DNA of 64,000 bases from Microbacteriaceae bacterium (GTDB taxonomy: Bacteria; Actinomycetota; Actinomycetes; Actinomycetales; Microbacteriaceae): the NCBI GenBank assembly GCA_019638805.1, contig JAHBTA010000002.1:310001-374000 (forward strand), in the 5' to 3' direction. Positions 6,591 through 15,180 of this stretch are shown in pieces. A model generated the notes under the pieces. It saw only the letters and a program-made list of their open reading frames with translations, was not told the DNA's origin and did no database searches. How positions within the stretch are numbered: position 1 is the first letter of the stretch; each line of letters opens with the position of its first letter. The translations under genes were made by a program, and so were the position numbers.

Positions 6591-8413
6591 TGGCCCAGAT
6601 ACACCTCCCGGACGCGATCGTTCGTGCGCACCTCGGCGGCCGGTCCGCTCGTCACGAGCTCGCCCGCCGCGATGACCGTCACGTCGTCGCAGTGATCGAA
6701 GATGAAGCGCGTCTGGTGCTCGATCACGATGATCGTCACCCCCCGAGCCTTGAGCCGGTGCAGGATGTCCGCCACGTGCGCGATCTCGGCGCCGGACAGA
6801 CCGGCGAGCGGCTCGTCGAGGATGAGCACCGAGGGCTCGGACACGATCGACGACGCCAGCTGGGTGAGCTGCTCGACCCCGTGCGGCACGTCCCGCACGA
6901 GGGCGGGGTGCCAGGAGGGCTCGAGCCCGACCGAACCGAGTGCGGCCGCCGAGCGCTCGCGCATGGCGCGGTAGTCGCGGCGCGCACCGGGCAGCAGGGG
7001 CCAGACGATCGAGCGCCCCGCGATGTGCTTCACGGTGCTGTAGAGCCCGACGGTCGTGTTCTCCAGCACCGGGATCTCGCGCACCAGCACCGCGCTCTGG
7101 AAGGTGCGCATGAGGCCGTGCGCCGGACGCGTGGGCGAGGACAGCCGCTCGACCCGGGCGCCGTTCAGCTCGATCGTGCCGACCTGCGCGCGCAGCTCGC
7201 CGGAGATCAGGTTGACCAGGGTCGACTTGCCCGAGCCGTTCGGGCCGATGAGCCCGTGGATGGTGCCGCGACGCACGACCATGTCGACGTCCTGCAGCAC
7301 GGGCACGCCGGGCACGTAGCTGAACCGGATGCCACGGGCCGCGAGGGCGTCCCCCTCTGCGGGGACGACCGGGTCGCCCTCCGGATCGGGGGTCGGGGCG
7401 CCGGATGCCGCACCCGCCTCGGGGGGCTCGGTGGCATCCGCGGGCGCGCGCCTCGCGATCGCGCGCCTGACCCACCCGGCGATGAGGTCGCCGAGCCCCA
7501 CCAGGCCGCGCGGGAAGAACACGATGACGGCCACGAAGACCACGCCGAACACGACCTCCTGCCAGAACGGGTCGATCTTCACCACAAACGGGAAGACGCT
7601 CACCAGCACGGCGCCGAGGATCGGGCCGAGCCGGGTGTTCATGCCGCCGATGATGACCATGACCAGCAGGTTGACCGAGGCCACCCAGCCGAAGGTGCCG
7701 GGCGATTGGTACACCAGGAACGAGAACGCCCAGCCCGCCATGCCCGCCATGCCGGCCGAGAGCGCGAAGATCCCGACCTTGACGAGCGAGCTGCGCACCC
7801 CGTTGGCCCGCGCGTACGGCTCGGCGTCGCGCACCGCCAGCAGCACCGGGTAGAACGCCGAGGCGCGGATGCTCCAGGAGATGACGATGGCGATCAGGAC
7901 GACCGCGGCGACCGCCCAGACCACCGACCGGCCGAGCACCGCGCCGGTGGCGACCGGGAAGGCGGGGAAGATCGGCCCGGTCGTGCCCTGCAGGCCGAAG
8001 GTCCAGGACGAGTTGCTGAGCACGACATACACGATGATCGTGAAGATGAACGTCGTGATCGCGAAGTACAGCCCGCTGACTCGCAGGGACAGCGCGCCGA
8101 GCATGGCTCCGACCAGCCCCGCCGCGACGATCACGATGGGCAGCAGGAGGAAGACGTCGAGGTCGAGATAGCGATTGAGCAGCGAGGTGCCGTAGGCGCC
8201 GATCGCGAACAGGCCCGCATGCCCGAGCGAGTACAGGCCGACGGTTCCGGCCACCAGGTCCAGGCTGACCGCGAGGATCACGTAGATCGCGGCCACCGTC
8301 ACGATGCTCTGGATGCCGAACCCGCTCTTCGCGACACCCCAGGTTCCGGCGATGAAGGCCGCCAGAAGCACGAGGGCGCCGATCCAGGAGTGTCGGCGCA
8401 GCATCCCGGTCAT
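6587..8413 (-). CDS. Fused LivM permease - LivG ATP-binding protein
   Basis: This 608-residue protein joins a LivM-type membrane domain (about residues 1-312, multiple hydrophobic segments, with LYSLGHAGLFAIGAYG) to a LivG-type ATPase (about 356-608) through an acidic, Pro/Ala-rich linker. Walker A is GPNGSGKST near residue 388, Walker B is SVLILDEPLAGL, and the H-loop His lies in IIVIEH. The ABC signature position reads VPHGVEQLTQLA rather than a standard LSGGQ. There is no stop or frameshift between the two halves, so this is a true fusion. It overlaps both livH (upstream) and livF (downstream) by 4 bases. Fusions of this kind occur elsewhere but are not the usual arrangement. Confidence 0.9.
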   Translation of the reverse strand: MTGMLRRHSWIGALVLLAAFIAGTWGVAKSGFGIQSIVTVAAIYVILAVSLDLVAGTVGLYSLGHAGLFAIGAYGTSLLNRYLDLDVFLLLPIVIVAAGLVGAMLGALSLRVSGLYFAITTFIFTIIVYVVLSNSSWTFGLQGTTGPIFPAFPVATGAVLGRSVVWAVAAVVLIAIVISWSIRASAFYPVLLAVRDAEPYARANGVRSSLVKVGIFALSAGMAGMAGWAFSFLVYQSPGTFGWVASVNLLVMVIIGGMNTRLGPILGAVLVSVFPFVVKIDPFWQEVVFGVVFVAVIVFFPRGLVGLGDLIAGWVRRAIARRAPADATEPPEAGAASGAPTPDPEGDPVVPAEGDALAARGIRFSYVPGVPVLQDVDMVVRRGTIHGLIGPNGSGKSTLVNLISGELRAQVGTIELNGARVERLSSPTRPAHGLMRTFQSAVLVREIPVLENTTVGLYSTVKHIAGRSIVWPLLPGARRDYRAMRERSAAALGSVGLEPSWHPALVRDVPHGVEQLTQLASSIVSEPSVLILDEPLAGLSGAEIAHVADILHRLKARGVTIIVIEHQTRFIFDHCDDVTVIAAGELVTSGPAAEVRTNDRVREVYLGQ

Positions 8414-9321
8414 GCGTTCACCCCCTGCTGGTAGGCGCGACGGGTGCGGAACAGCCGGCGCAGCTGGTCGCCCGAGGCGAAAACGCCGTTCGGGGTCAGC
8501 AGCAGCACGAGCAGCACGAGCACGAAGGGGAACCAGTCGGAGGCCTGCGCGCCGATGTAGGTGTTCGCGGCGATCGAGAGCACCCCGAGGACGAGCCCGC
8601 CGCCCATGGCCGCGGCCGGGCGCTGGATGCCGCCGATCATGAGGGCGATGAAGCCGAAGATGCCGTAGGTGTCGCCCAGGTAGGGATTGCCGTAGGTGAT
8701 GGGGCCGACCAGGATGCCGGCGAGGCCCGCCAGGAACCCCCCGATCGCGAACGCGCCAACCGCGAACGCCGTCACATTGGCTCCGACGGTCGAGGCGATC
8801 TCCGGGTCGGTCGAGATGGCCTTGCCGAGTTTGCCCAGTAGGGTGTACCGGCGCACCAGGTGCCAGCCGACGATCGCCAGCAGCCCGACGGCGAGGGTCA
8901 CGATCTCCTGGACGGTGAGGGTCGCGGGGCCGAGGCGCACCGGGATCGCGTGGAGACCGCGCGGGAACGGCTGCGAGGCGGGGCCGTAGATGAGCGCGAA
9001 GGTGGCCTGGATGACGATCGCGACACCCAGGGTGCTGACCAGCCAGGCGAAGCTGAAGCGGTCGAACCGGAGCACCGGTCGGACCGCGATGAAGTAGGTG
9101 GCAACCCCGAGGACGGTCGCCGCGACGAGACCCGTGACGATGCCCAGCCAGTCGGGCAGGCCGAGCTTCACGAGCCCGGAGACGAGCAGGATCGAGACCA
9201 TGAGCAGCTGACCGGTCGCGAAGTTGATGACCTTGGTCACGTAGAACACGATCGCGAAGGCCATGGCGACCAGGCCGTAGATCGTGCCGACCGTCAGGCC
9301 GGACAACAGCACTTGGAGCAT
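8410..9321 (-). CDS. livH: Branched-chain-type ABC transporter permease (LivH-like)
   Basis: This 303-residue integral membrane protein has about eight hydrophobic segments and the LivH signatures GLTVGTIYGLVAMAFAIVF at the N-terminus and ALMIGGIQRPAAAMGGG toward the C-terminus. With the LivM half of the next gene it would form the transmembrane channel. The ATG at 9321 follows 84 bases of spacer that contain a perfect 15-bp stem-loop, which separates it from the binding-protein gene. Its stop overlaps the start of the fusion gene. Confidence 0.92.
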   Translation of the reverse strand: MLQVLLSGLTVGTIYGLVAMAFAIVFYVTKVINFATGQLLMVSILLVSGLVKLGLPDWLGIVTGLVAATVLGVATYFIAVRPVLRFDRFSFAWLVSTLGVAIVIQATFALIYGPASQPFPRGLHAIPVRLGPATLTVQEIVTLAVGLLAIVGWHLVRRYTLLGKLGKAISTDPEIASTVGANVTAFAVGAFAIGGFLAGLAGILVGPITYGNPYLGDTYGIFGFIALMIGGIQRPAAAMGGGLVLGVLSIAANTYIGAQASDWFPFVLVLLVLLLTPNGVFASGDQLRRLFRTRRAYQQGVNA

Positions 9322-9354
9322 CGGTTCCTCGAAGGCGGGATCGGTGGGGAGGGG

Positions 9355-9389
9355 GCTCCCGGCGGGGCGTCGAGCGCCCCGCCGGGAGC
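9355..9389 (-). other. Intercistronic stem-loop between the binding-protein gene and livH
   Basis: Arms 9355-9369 and 9375-9389 are a perfect 15-bp inverted repeat with a 5-base loop (TCGAG on the plus strand). The hairpin lies 16 bases after the stop of the binding-protein gene. No T tract follows. It probably works as a partial terminator or 3' mRNA stabiliser, giving more binding protein than permease, as in other binding-protein-dependent systems. Confidence 0.7.
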
Positions 9390-9405
9390 GGTTCTGGTCA
9401 GCCGG

Positions 9406-10593
9406 CTACTCGATCGGCTCCCACTTCTTGGAGTCGAAGCTCCACTGCACCATCGTGAGCTGCTCCTTGTTGATGGTCGTGTGGATCTGCTCCGTGAAGG
9501 ACAGGCTTCCCGTGAGTCCGTCGAAGTCCGTCAGGGCGTTGAGCCCGGCGCGGATCGACTCTGGATCGGTGGCGCCGTCGGCGTCCTCGATGACCTGCTT
9601 GAGGATGTAGACCGCGTCGTAGCTCAGCTCGGCGAACGGTCCGGGCTCGAGGCCGTCGAACAGGTCGCGATACTTCTGCTGCCACTCCTGCAGGCGCTCG
9701 TTCGGGTAGACGTCCGAGGTGAGCAGCGCGGAGATCATGCCGTCGCCCTCCGGACCGGCCAGGTCGACGAACGTCGCGTCCGCGTTGGTCACGTCGTTGC
9801 CGAGGACGACCAGGTCGTCCAGGCCGAGCGATGCGATCTCCTGCATGAAGGCCGCCTCATCGCCCGGGGTCAGCCAGACCTCGACGCAGTCCGCACCGGA
9901 GTCGACGATCTTCTGGATCTCGGCGTCCAGGTTCACGGTCGCGCCGCTGCCCCAGTTCTCGGTGATCGACTCGACGTAGACGAAGTCCTTGCCGGCCGCA
10001 TCCAGAGACATCTGGAAGCCGGCGAGGCCGCCGAGACCGTAGGTGGTCGGGTCGTGCAGCATCGCCAGTCCGCCCGGGCAGTTCGCGATCGCCCAGTCGG
10101 CGATCTTGGCGCCCCACGCGAAGGTGTTGAGCGAGGTGCTGAACGTCCAGGCGAACGGGGGCTCGTCCGGGCCGTTCGGGTAGACCGTGAGGCCCCCGTC
10201 GTCCACGGCGCCGAGCACCGGGATCTGCATCTGGTCGCCCAGGGCGGCCGTCGTCGGGCCGGTGTCGGGCGAGCCCAGGATGGCGACCGCGCCCTCGGAC
10301 ACGAATTGCTGGAAGAGCTGCGACGACTTGGTGGCGTCGGCCGCGTCGTCGTCCCAGACGAACTTGATCTGCCGACCGTCGATGCCGCCGGCCGCGTTGA
10401 TCTCGTCGACCGCCATCTGGGTGCCGTTGATGACCGCGACGCCGACCGCGCCGTAGGCGCCCGTCGTTCCGGCGATGCCGCCGACGACGATCTCGCCGCC
10501 TTCGCCTCCACCGCCTCCGTCACCTGCGCAGCCGGTCAGCGCGAGCGCCGTCGCCGCTGCGAGCGCGACGGCACCGGGGATGATCCGCTTCAT
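9406..10593 (-). CDS. Branched-chain-type ABC transporter substrate-binding lipoprotein
   Basis: This 395-residue protein starts at the ATG at 10593, preceded by an AGAGG ribosome binding site. It has a lipoprotein signal peptide (MKRIIPGAVALAA... LTGC, lipidated Cys22), a glycine-rich linker, and a type I periplasmic-binding fold: VGGIAGTTGAYGAVG at the start, then EINAAGGIDGRQI and VSEGAVAILGSPDT. It would deliver substrate to the LivH/LivM-G/LivF membrane complex from the outer face of the membrane. The ligand is unknown. The strong hairpin just downstream would allow higher expression of this gene than of the permeases. Confidence 0.9.
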   Translation of the reverse strand: MKRIIPGAVALAAATALALTGCAGDGGGGGEGGEIVVGGIAGTTGAYGAVGVAVINGTQMAVDEINAAGGIDGRQIKFVWDDDAADATKSSQLFQQFVSEGAVAILGSPDTGPTTAALGDQMQIPVLGAVDDGGLTVYPNGPDEPPFAWTFSTSLNTFAWGAKIADWAIANCPGGLAMLHDPTTYGLGGLAGFQMSLDAAGKDFVYVESITENWGSGATVNLDAEIQKIVDSGADCVEVWLTPGDEAAFMQEIASLGLDDLVVLGNDVTNADATFVDLAGPEGDGMISALLTSDVYPNERLQEWQQKYRDLFDGLEPGPFAELSYDAVYILKQVIEDADGATDPESIRAGLNALTDFDGLTGSLSFTEQIHTTINKEQLTMVQWSFDSKKWEPIE

Positions 10594-10629
10594 TGCAGAA
10601 CCTCTTTCTCTTCTCTCTCGGGGTGTTGT

Positions 10630-10645
10630 GGCGCCCACGGGCGCC
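10630..10645 (-). other. Small intercistronic hairpin after the SDR gene
   Basis: GGCGCC (10630-10635) and GGCGCC (10640-10645) form a 6-bp inverted repeat with a 4-base loop in the 58-base gap between the SDR stop and the binding-protein start. It is short and without a T tract, so its role as an attenuator is uncertain. Confidence 0.35.
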
Positions 10646-10651
10646 GGGCAG

Positions 10652-11380
10652 TCACTGGGCCAGGTAGCCGCCGTCGACGACGAGGGCGGACCCGGTGACA
10701 TAGCTGGACTCGTCGCTGGCCAGGAAGAGCGCCGCGTACGCGGTCTCGATCGGCTGGCCGGGACGCTTGAGAACGGTGCCGGCGATGAGCGCCGCGTTGA
10801 TCTCGGGGGCCTGGTTCTCGTTCATGGGCGAGAGGATGTAGCCCGGGTGCAGCGAGTTGCAGCGGATCCCGTCCTGGCCGTGCGTCGCCGCGATGTTCTT
10901 GCTGACGTTGAGGATCGCGCCCTTGGCCGCCTGATAGGCGTACGAGTTCGGGACGCCCGCGAGCCCCCAGATCGAGGACACGTTGATGATCGAGCCCGCC
11001 TTCTTCTCGATCATGTGCGGGAGCACCTCCTTCATGCCGAGGAAGATGCTCTTGAGGTCGATGTCGAGCAGGCGGTCGTACTGCTCGATCGAGGTCTCGA
11101 GGATGGTCTCGTACTCGCAGATCGCCGCGTTGTTGATGAGCACGTCGATCTTGCCGTGCTTCGCGACGATGTCGTCGACGATGCGCTTCCAGTCGCCGGG
11201 CTGGGTGATGTCCATCTTCTGGAAGTCGACCTTGCTGCCCTCGGGCTCGCGCGGATCGAGCACGTCGCCGGAGATGACCGCCTCGGCGCCCTCCTCCAGG
11301 AACAGCTCGGCCATCGCGCGACCCTGGCCGCGGGATGCCCCCGTGATTAGGGCGACCTTGCCCTTCATCCGATCCACCAT
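10652..11380 (-). CDS. Short-chain dehydrogenase/reductase (SDR)
   Basis: This 242-residue SDR has the cofactor motif LITGASRGQG near residues 11-20, NNAAI, the catalytic Ser in NVSSIWG and a Tyr/Lys pair in YQAAKG. The ATG at 11380 has a purine-rich AGAAGGGAAG upstream. The gene sits between the sugar-type transporter and the Liv-type transporter, inside the same run of co-directional genes. It is not a close copy of the SDR at 4180-5031. The family is secure; the substrate, perhaps a sugar- or polyol-like alcohol given the neighbouring importer, is inference. Confidence 0.9.
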   Translation of the reverse strand: MVDRMKGKVALITGASRGQGRAMAELFLEEGAEAVISGDVLDPREPEGSKVDFQKMDITQPGDWKRIVDDIVAKHGKIDVLINNAAICEYETILETSIEQYDRLLDIDLKSIFLGMKEVLPHMIEKKAGSIINVSSIWGLAGVPNSYAYQAAKGAILNVSKNIAATHGQDGIRCNSLHPGYILSPMNENQAPEINAALIAGTVLKRPGQPIETAYAALFLASDESSYVTGSALVVDGGYLAQ

Positions 11381-11406
11381 GTTGCGTCTTCCCTTCTCTG
11401 TCGTGT

Positions 11407-11429
11407 GCGACGGTGACGTCAGCCGTCGC
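11407..11429 (-). other. Stem-loop directly after the sugar-permease stop codon
   Basis: GCGACGG (11407-11413) pairs with CCGTCGC (11423-11429) around a 9-base loop that itself contains the palindrome TGACGTCA. The hairpin abuts the TAG stop of the permease gene. There is no U tract. It may terminate part of the transcription leaving the sugar-transport module or protect its 3' end. Confidence 0.5.
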
Positions 11430-12458
11430 CTATGAGGCCTTGAGGATGCGCCGGGACAGCGTGGACAGCCCGACGGCGAGGATGAGGATGCCGCCGCTGA
11501 ACACCTGCTGCGCCCAGGACGGCGCGCCGAAGATGCTGAGGCCGTTGAAGCCGACGACGATGATGAGCACCCCGACGAGGGTCCCCACGATGTGGAACTC
11601 GCCGTCGCGCAGGGTGGCCGAACCCAGGAAGACCGCGGCGAAGGCGTTCAGCAGGTAGCCGTTGGCGGCCGAGCTCGTGCCGCTGCCCAGAAGCGACGAG
11701 AGCATGATCCCGGTGAGCGCGGCGCACACCCCGGCGACCACGAAGGCGAAGATCTTGATGCGGTCGACGCGGATGCCGGAGAGCCGGGCGGCCTCCATGT
11801 TGCCCCCCACGGCCTGCATCTTCTGGCCGAGGTCGGTCTTGTTCAGGATGACCCAGAGGATCGCCAGGACGATGACCATGATCGGGATGGAGTTCGGGAC
11901 CCCGATGACCCGCCCGAGGGAGAGCAGGGAGAACTCCGGCGGGATGTTCGTGACGATCGGGAACGGACTGTAGGCGAAGGCCGCCCCGATGAGGATCGTC
12001 CCGACCCCCAGGGTTGCGATGACCGCGTTGATGCGCACCTTGGTCACGAGGATGCCGTTGACGGCACCGAGGCCGGCCCCGATCACGAGCATGAGGGCGA
12101 TCGCGAGCCAGATCGGCATCCCCTGGATGGCCATGAAGCCCACCACGAGCAGTCCGGCGAAGCTCGCCGCGTATCCGATGCTCAGATCGAACTCGCCCAC
12201 CACGAGCGCATAGGTGAGCCCGGCGGCGATGATCGCGGTGAGCGAGCCCTGCGCGAGGATGTTGGTGAAGTTGGTGAGGGTCGGGAAGACCGTCGGCGCC
12301 CGCAGGGTGAACACGATGAGCATGAGCGCGAGCCCGATGAGCGTCCCGTACCGCGACAGGATCACCAGGGCCAGATGGCCGGGGCTGCGCCGGTTCGCGG
12401 GCGCCACGGGCTCGGGCGAGTCGCCGCTCGGGCGGGACGACACGGCGGTCGAGGTCAT
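11430..12458 (-). CDS. Sugar-type ABC transporter permease (RbsC-like)
   Basis: This 342-residue membrane protein has about nine or ten hydrophobic segments and RbsC/XylH-family signatures: GEFDLSIGY, VNGILVTKVRINAVIATLG, and GNMEAARLSGI before the last transmembrane segments. It would form a homodimeric channel with the RbsA-like ATPase. The ATG at 12458 overlaps the stop of the ATPase gene by 4 bases. RbsC-type systems import ribose, other pentoses, autoinducer-2 or polyols. The specific sugar cannot be read from the permease. Confidence 0.92.
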   Translation of the reverse strand: MTSTAVSSRPSGDSPEPVAPANRRSPGHLALVILSRYGTLIGLALMLIVFTLRAPTVFPTLTNFTNILAQGSLTAIIAAGLTYALVVGEFDLSIGYAASFAGLLVVGFMAIQGMPIWLAIALMLVIGAGLGAVNGILVTKVRINAVIATLGVGTILIGAAFAYSPFPIVTNIPPEFSLLSLGRVIGVPNSIPIMVIVLAILWVILNKTDLGQKMQAVGGNMEAARLSGIRVDRIKIFAFVVAGVCAALTGIMLSSLLGSGTSSAANGYLLNAFAAVFLGSATLRDGEFHIVGTLVGVLIIVVGFNGLSIFGAPSWAQQVFSGGILILAVGLSTLSRRILKAS

Positions 12459-13996
12459 CGGAGCTCCTGTTCGAGTTCGTGGACGGGTGCGTAGCTGAGC
12501 TCGACGATGTCGGCCTCGGTCACGGCGTCGCCGATGAGCTCGCCCATGACCTCCCCCTCGCGCATGACGATCACGCGGTCGCACAGCATCGCCAGCTCCT
12601 CCACGTCCGAGGAGATGACGATCGTGCCGACGCCGCGGTCGGCGAGGTCGCGGATCGCCGCGTGGATCTCCTCGCGGGCTCCGACGTCGACGCCGCGCGA
12701 GGGCTCGTCGAAGAAGATGACCCGGATGCCGGGAAGCAGCCAGCGCGCGATGACGGTCTTCTGCTGGTTGCCGCCGGAGAGCCGTCCCACCTCGAGCGAG
12801 GGGCTCGAGGTCTTGATCGAGAGCGAGCGGATGACCTCGAGCGTGCGGTTCCTGGCCTTGCGGTTGCTGATGAACGGCAGACGCGCCAGCGCGCGCAATT
12901 GCCGGAGCGCGGCGAGGCTCGCGTTGAAGGTCACCGACTTCTCCAGGATGAGGGCCTCGGAGCGGCGCTCCTCCGGGATCAGGGCGACCCCCTGCTCCAC
13001 CGCGTGCGCCACACTGCGCGGCCGGAACGGGGCGCCCACGAGCTCGAACGATCCGGCCTCGAGCCGCGCCGCGCCGAAGGCGAGCCGGGCGACCTCGCTG
13101 CGGCCCGCCCCGACGAGACCGCCGAAGCCGAGCACCTCGCCCGGGAAGACCTGGAAGGAGACGTCGCGCACCATGGGGAGGCTGCGCAGTCCGCGTGCCT
13201 CGAAGACCGGGGTCTCGCGCACGATGCTCGCACCCGTCGTGCGGCTGGACGGCTTGACGTCCCGGCCGACGATGGCGCGGATGAGGCCCCGCTTGTCCAG
13301 ATCGCCGCGGACCGCGCGATCGGTCGCGCGGCCGTCCCGGAAGACCGTGATGCGATCCGAGAGGTCGAGGACCTCGTCCAGCCGGTGGGAGACGTAGAGG
13401 ATCGAGACGCCCGAGGACGCGAGCTCCTGCACGATGCGGAACAGCGCCCGGCTCTCCGAGTCGGACAGCGACGCCGTCGGCTCGTCCATCGCGATCATGG
13501 TGGCGTTCTGCACGAGCGCGCGAGCGATCATGACCTGCCACCGATTGCCCACGCTCAGCTCGTCGACGCGCTGCTCGAGGGGGAAGTCCGCCTGGATGCG
13601 GGCCGCGGCCTCGCGCGCGACGGTCTCGGCCCGGCGCCAGCGCACGATCCCGAGGGTCGTGGGCTTCTTGATGCCCAGCAGGATGTTCTGGATCGCACTG
13701 AAGTGCGGCACCAGGTTGAGCTCCTGGTGGATGAAGGCGAACCCGGCGCGCTCGGCGTCGGTGGGCGAGTCGAGCTCGATGGGGCGTCCGTCGAGCAGGA
13801 TCTCGCCCGAGTCCGGCCGGGTGACCCCGGCCAGGCATCGGATGAGCGTCGACTTGCCTGCGCCGTTGGCGCCGACCAGTCCGTGGACCTCGCCGCGATG
13901 GATGTCGAGATCCACCGAGGCGAGAGCCTGCGCCCCGCCGTACTGCTTGCTCAGCGCGCGAACCTGGACCCAGGGAGTGCTCTGGTTCTCGGTCAT
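12455..13996 (-). CDS. Sugar-type ABC transporter ATP-binding protein (RbsA/MglA-like, two ABC domains)
   Basis: This 513-residue protein has two tandem ATPase domains. The first has Walker A GANGAGKST, Q-loop FIHQELNLVP and Walker B MIAMDEPTASL. The second has the degenerate Walker A GGLVGAGRSE typical of RbsA/MglA, signature LSGGNQQK and Walker B IFFDEPSRGVDVGA. The ATG at 13996 is preferred over a GTG 9 bases upstream, because AGAAGG lies at correct spacing before it. It drives the importer formed with the permease at 11430-12458 and the lipoprotein at 14048-15016. Confidence 0.93.
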   Translation of the reverse strand: MTENQSTPWVQVRALSKQYGGAQALASVDLDIHRGEVHGLVGANGAGKSTLIRCLAGVTRPDSGEILLDGRPIELDSPTDAERAGFAFIHQELNLVPHFSAIQNILLGIKKPTTLGIVRWRRAETVAREAAARIQADFPLEQRVDELSVGNRWQVMIARALVQNATMIAMDEPTASLSDSESRALFRIVQELASSGVSILYVSHRLDEVLDLSDRITVFRDGRATDRAVRGDLDKRGLIRAIVGRDVKPSSRTTGASIVRETPVFEARGLRSLPMVRDVSFQVFPGEVLGFGGLVGAGRSEVARLAFGAARLEAGSFELVGAPFRPRSVAHAVEQGVALIPEERRSEALILEKSVTFNASLAALRQLRALARLPFISNRKARNRTLEVIRSLSIKTSSPSLEVGRLSGGNQQKTVIARWLLPGIRVIFFDEPSRGVDVGAREEIHAAIRDLADRGVGTIVISSDVEELAMLCDRVIVMREGEVMGELIGDAVTEADIVELSYAPVHELEQELR

Positions 13997-14047
13997 GCGG
14001 TTCACCTTCTGAGTGCGGCGGTACGGCGGGGCGACGGGTGCTGCGGC

Positions 14048-15016
14048 CTACGGGTTGAGCGCGTCGGGGTGGTCGGCCAGGAACTGGTCGATGTTGTCCG
14101 CCGTGACGACGACGCCCGCGATGTCGATGCTCTTCTGCTGCCAGGAGGCCGGGTCGTCGAGGTAGTCCACGGCGGCCTGCATCATGCCCTGGCCCTCGGC
14201 CTCGCCGTCCTGCCAGACCACCTGGCGGATGGTGCCGTCCTTCACGGCCTGCAGAGCCTGGGGCCCGCCGTTGATGGAGTAGACCCACACGTCGTCGCGA
14301 CCGGACTGCTGGAGCGCGGCGACGGCGCCGATGGCCGGCTCATCCCACGAACCCCACACCGCGAGCGGCTCCGAGCCCTTCGGGTGGCTGGCCAGCCACG
14401 CCGAGGTGTACGCCGTGCCGTTCTCGACCTGGCCGGGGATGACGACCTCGTTGCGCGTCACGTCGAGCCCGGTGTGCTGGGCCACGGTGTCGTCGAACGC
14501 GTAGCCGCGGTACAGGCACAGCACGCCCGTGTGGTAGGTCAGCGCGAGGATCGCGCCCTCGTCGCCGAAGTCCTCGAGCAGCGCGTCGATCGAGTCCTGG
14601 CCGACCTGGCGGGCGCTCGTCGTGGCGATGATGCCGTTGCCGAGTTCACCGCCCCAGCTGACCACCGGGATGTCGGCGGCGATGGCCGACTGGAGCCCGG
14701 CCTGCAGCGCAGGCGTCTGGAACGCCATGACCGCGATCGCGTCCATCTTCTGGGTCGTGGAGTAGGTGATCATCGCGGCGTTGGCGGCCTCGACGCTCCC
14801 GTTGGTGTCGGTGACGTGCACCTCCCAGCCGTTCTCCTCGGCGACCTTGGTCACGCCCTTGATGACGGCGGCGTTGAGTGCGTCGGTGGCGACCAGCGCG
14901 ACGACGCCGACGGTCTTCGTGCCGTCGTCGCTTCCGGAGCCGGCTCCGGGATCGGTGCACGCGCTCATCGAGAGCGCGAGCCCCGCTGCGGCCACGACTG
15001 CGAGCATTCGCTTCAT
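14048..15016 (-). CDS. Sugar-type ABC transporter substrate-binding lipoprotein
   Basis: This 322-residue protein has a lipoprotein signal (MKRMLAVVAAAGLALSMSAC, Cys20) and a Peripla_BP_4-type body: VAEENGWEVHVTDTNGSVEAA, DAIAVMAFQTPALQAGLQ, then DIPVVSWG. The ATG at 15016 is chosen because the signal peptide begins there; the in-frame extension upstream is non-family sequence. This is the first gene of the minus-strand locus and is read from the divergent promoter region with two putative GntR operators. The ligand is unknown. Confidence 0.9.
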   Translation of the reverse strand: MKRMLAVVAAAGLALSMSACTDPGAGSGSDDGTKTVGVVALVATDALNAAVIKGVTKVAEENGWEVHVTDTNGSVEAANAAMITYSTTQKMDAIAVMAFQTPALQAGLQSAIAADIPVVSWGGELGNGIIATTSARQVGQDSIDALLEDFGDEGAILALTYHTGVLCLYRGYAFDDTVAQHTGLDVTRNEVVIPGQVENGTAYTSAWLASHPKGSEPLAVWGSWDEPAIGAVAALQQSGRDDVWVYSINGGPQALQAVKDGTIRQVVWQDGEAEGQGMMQAAVDYLDDPASWQQKSIDIAGVVVTADNIDQFLADHPDALNP

Positions 15017-15125
15017 TGCAAACCCCTTGCTGTTGTTGTGTCTGGGTTGTCTCGGATTGCCCGCCGCCGCATCCATTGCGACGTGTCCACCGTGCTCGCC
15101 CGCTCGACAGGCGACATTACCGTCT

Positions 15126-15140
15126 GATTGTCGGACAATC
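15126..15140. promoter_or_regulatory. Putative FCD-GntR operator 1 (perfect palindrome)
   Basis: GATTGTC-G-GACAATC is a perfect 15-bp palindrome whose core TTGTCGGACAA matches the FadR/FCD-subfamily pattern TNGTNNNACNA. It lies about at the expected transcription start of the leftward sugar-transport promoter, where a bound repressor would block initiation. Confidence 0.7.
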
Positions 15141-15147
15141 TGCGGAC

Positions 15148-15176
15148 AGATTGGCAGTGCCCGGCCCGAATGTCAA
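15148..15176 (-). promoter_or_regulatory. Leftward promoter of the sugar-transport/catabolic operon (weak -10)
   Basis: On the minus strand a consensus TTGACA -35 lies at 15171-15176. The -10 position 17 bp further on reads CAATCT (15148-15153), which is poor. A weak -10 fits a promoter needing relief of repression or an activator. This -35 and the rightward -35 lie back to back, 4 bp apart. Confidence 0.45.
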
Positions 15177-15180
15177 CCGC

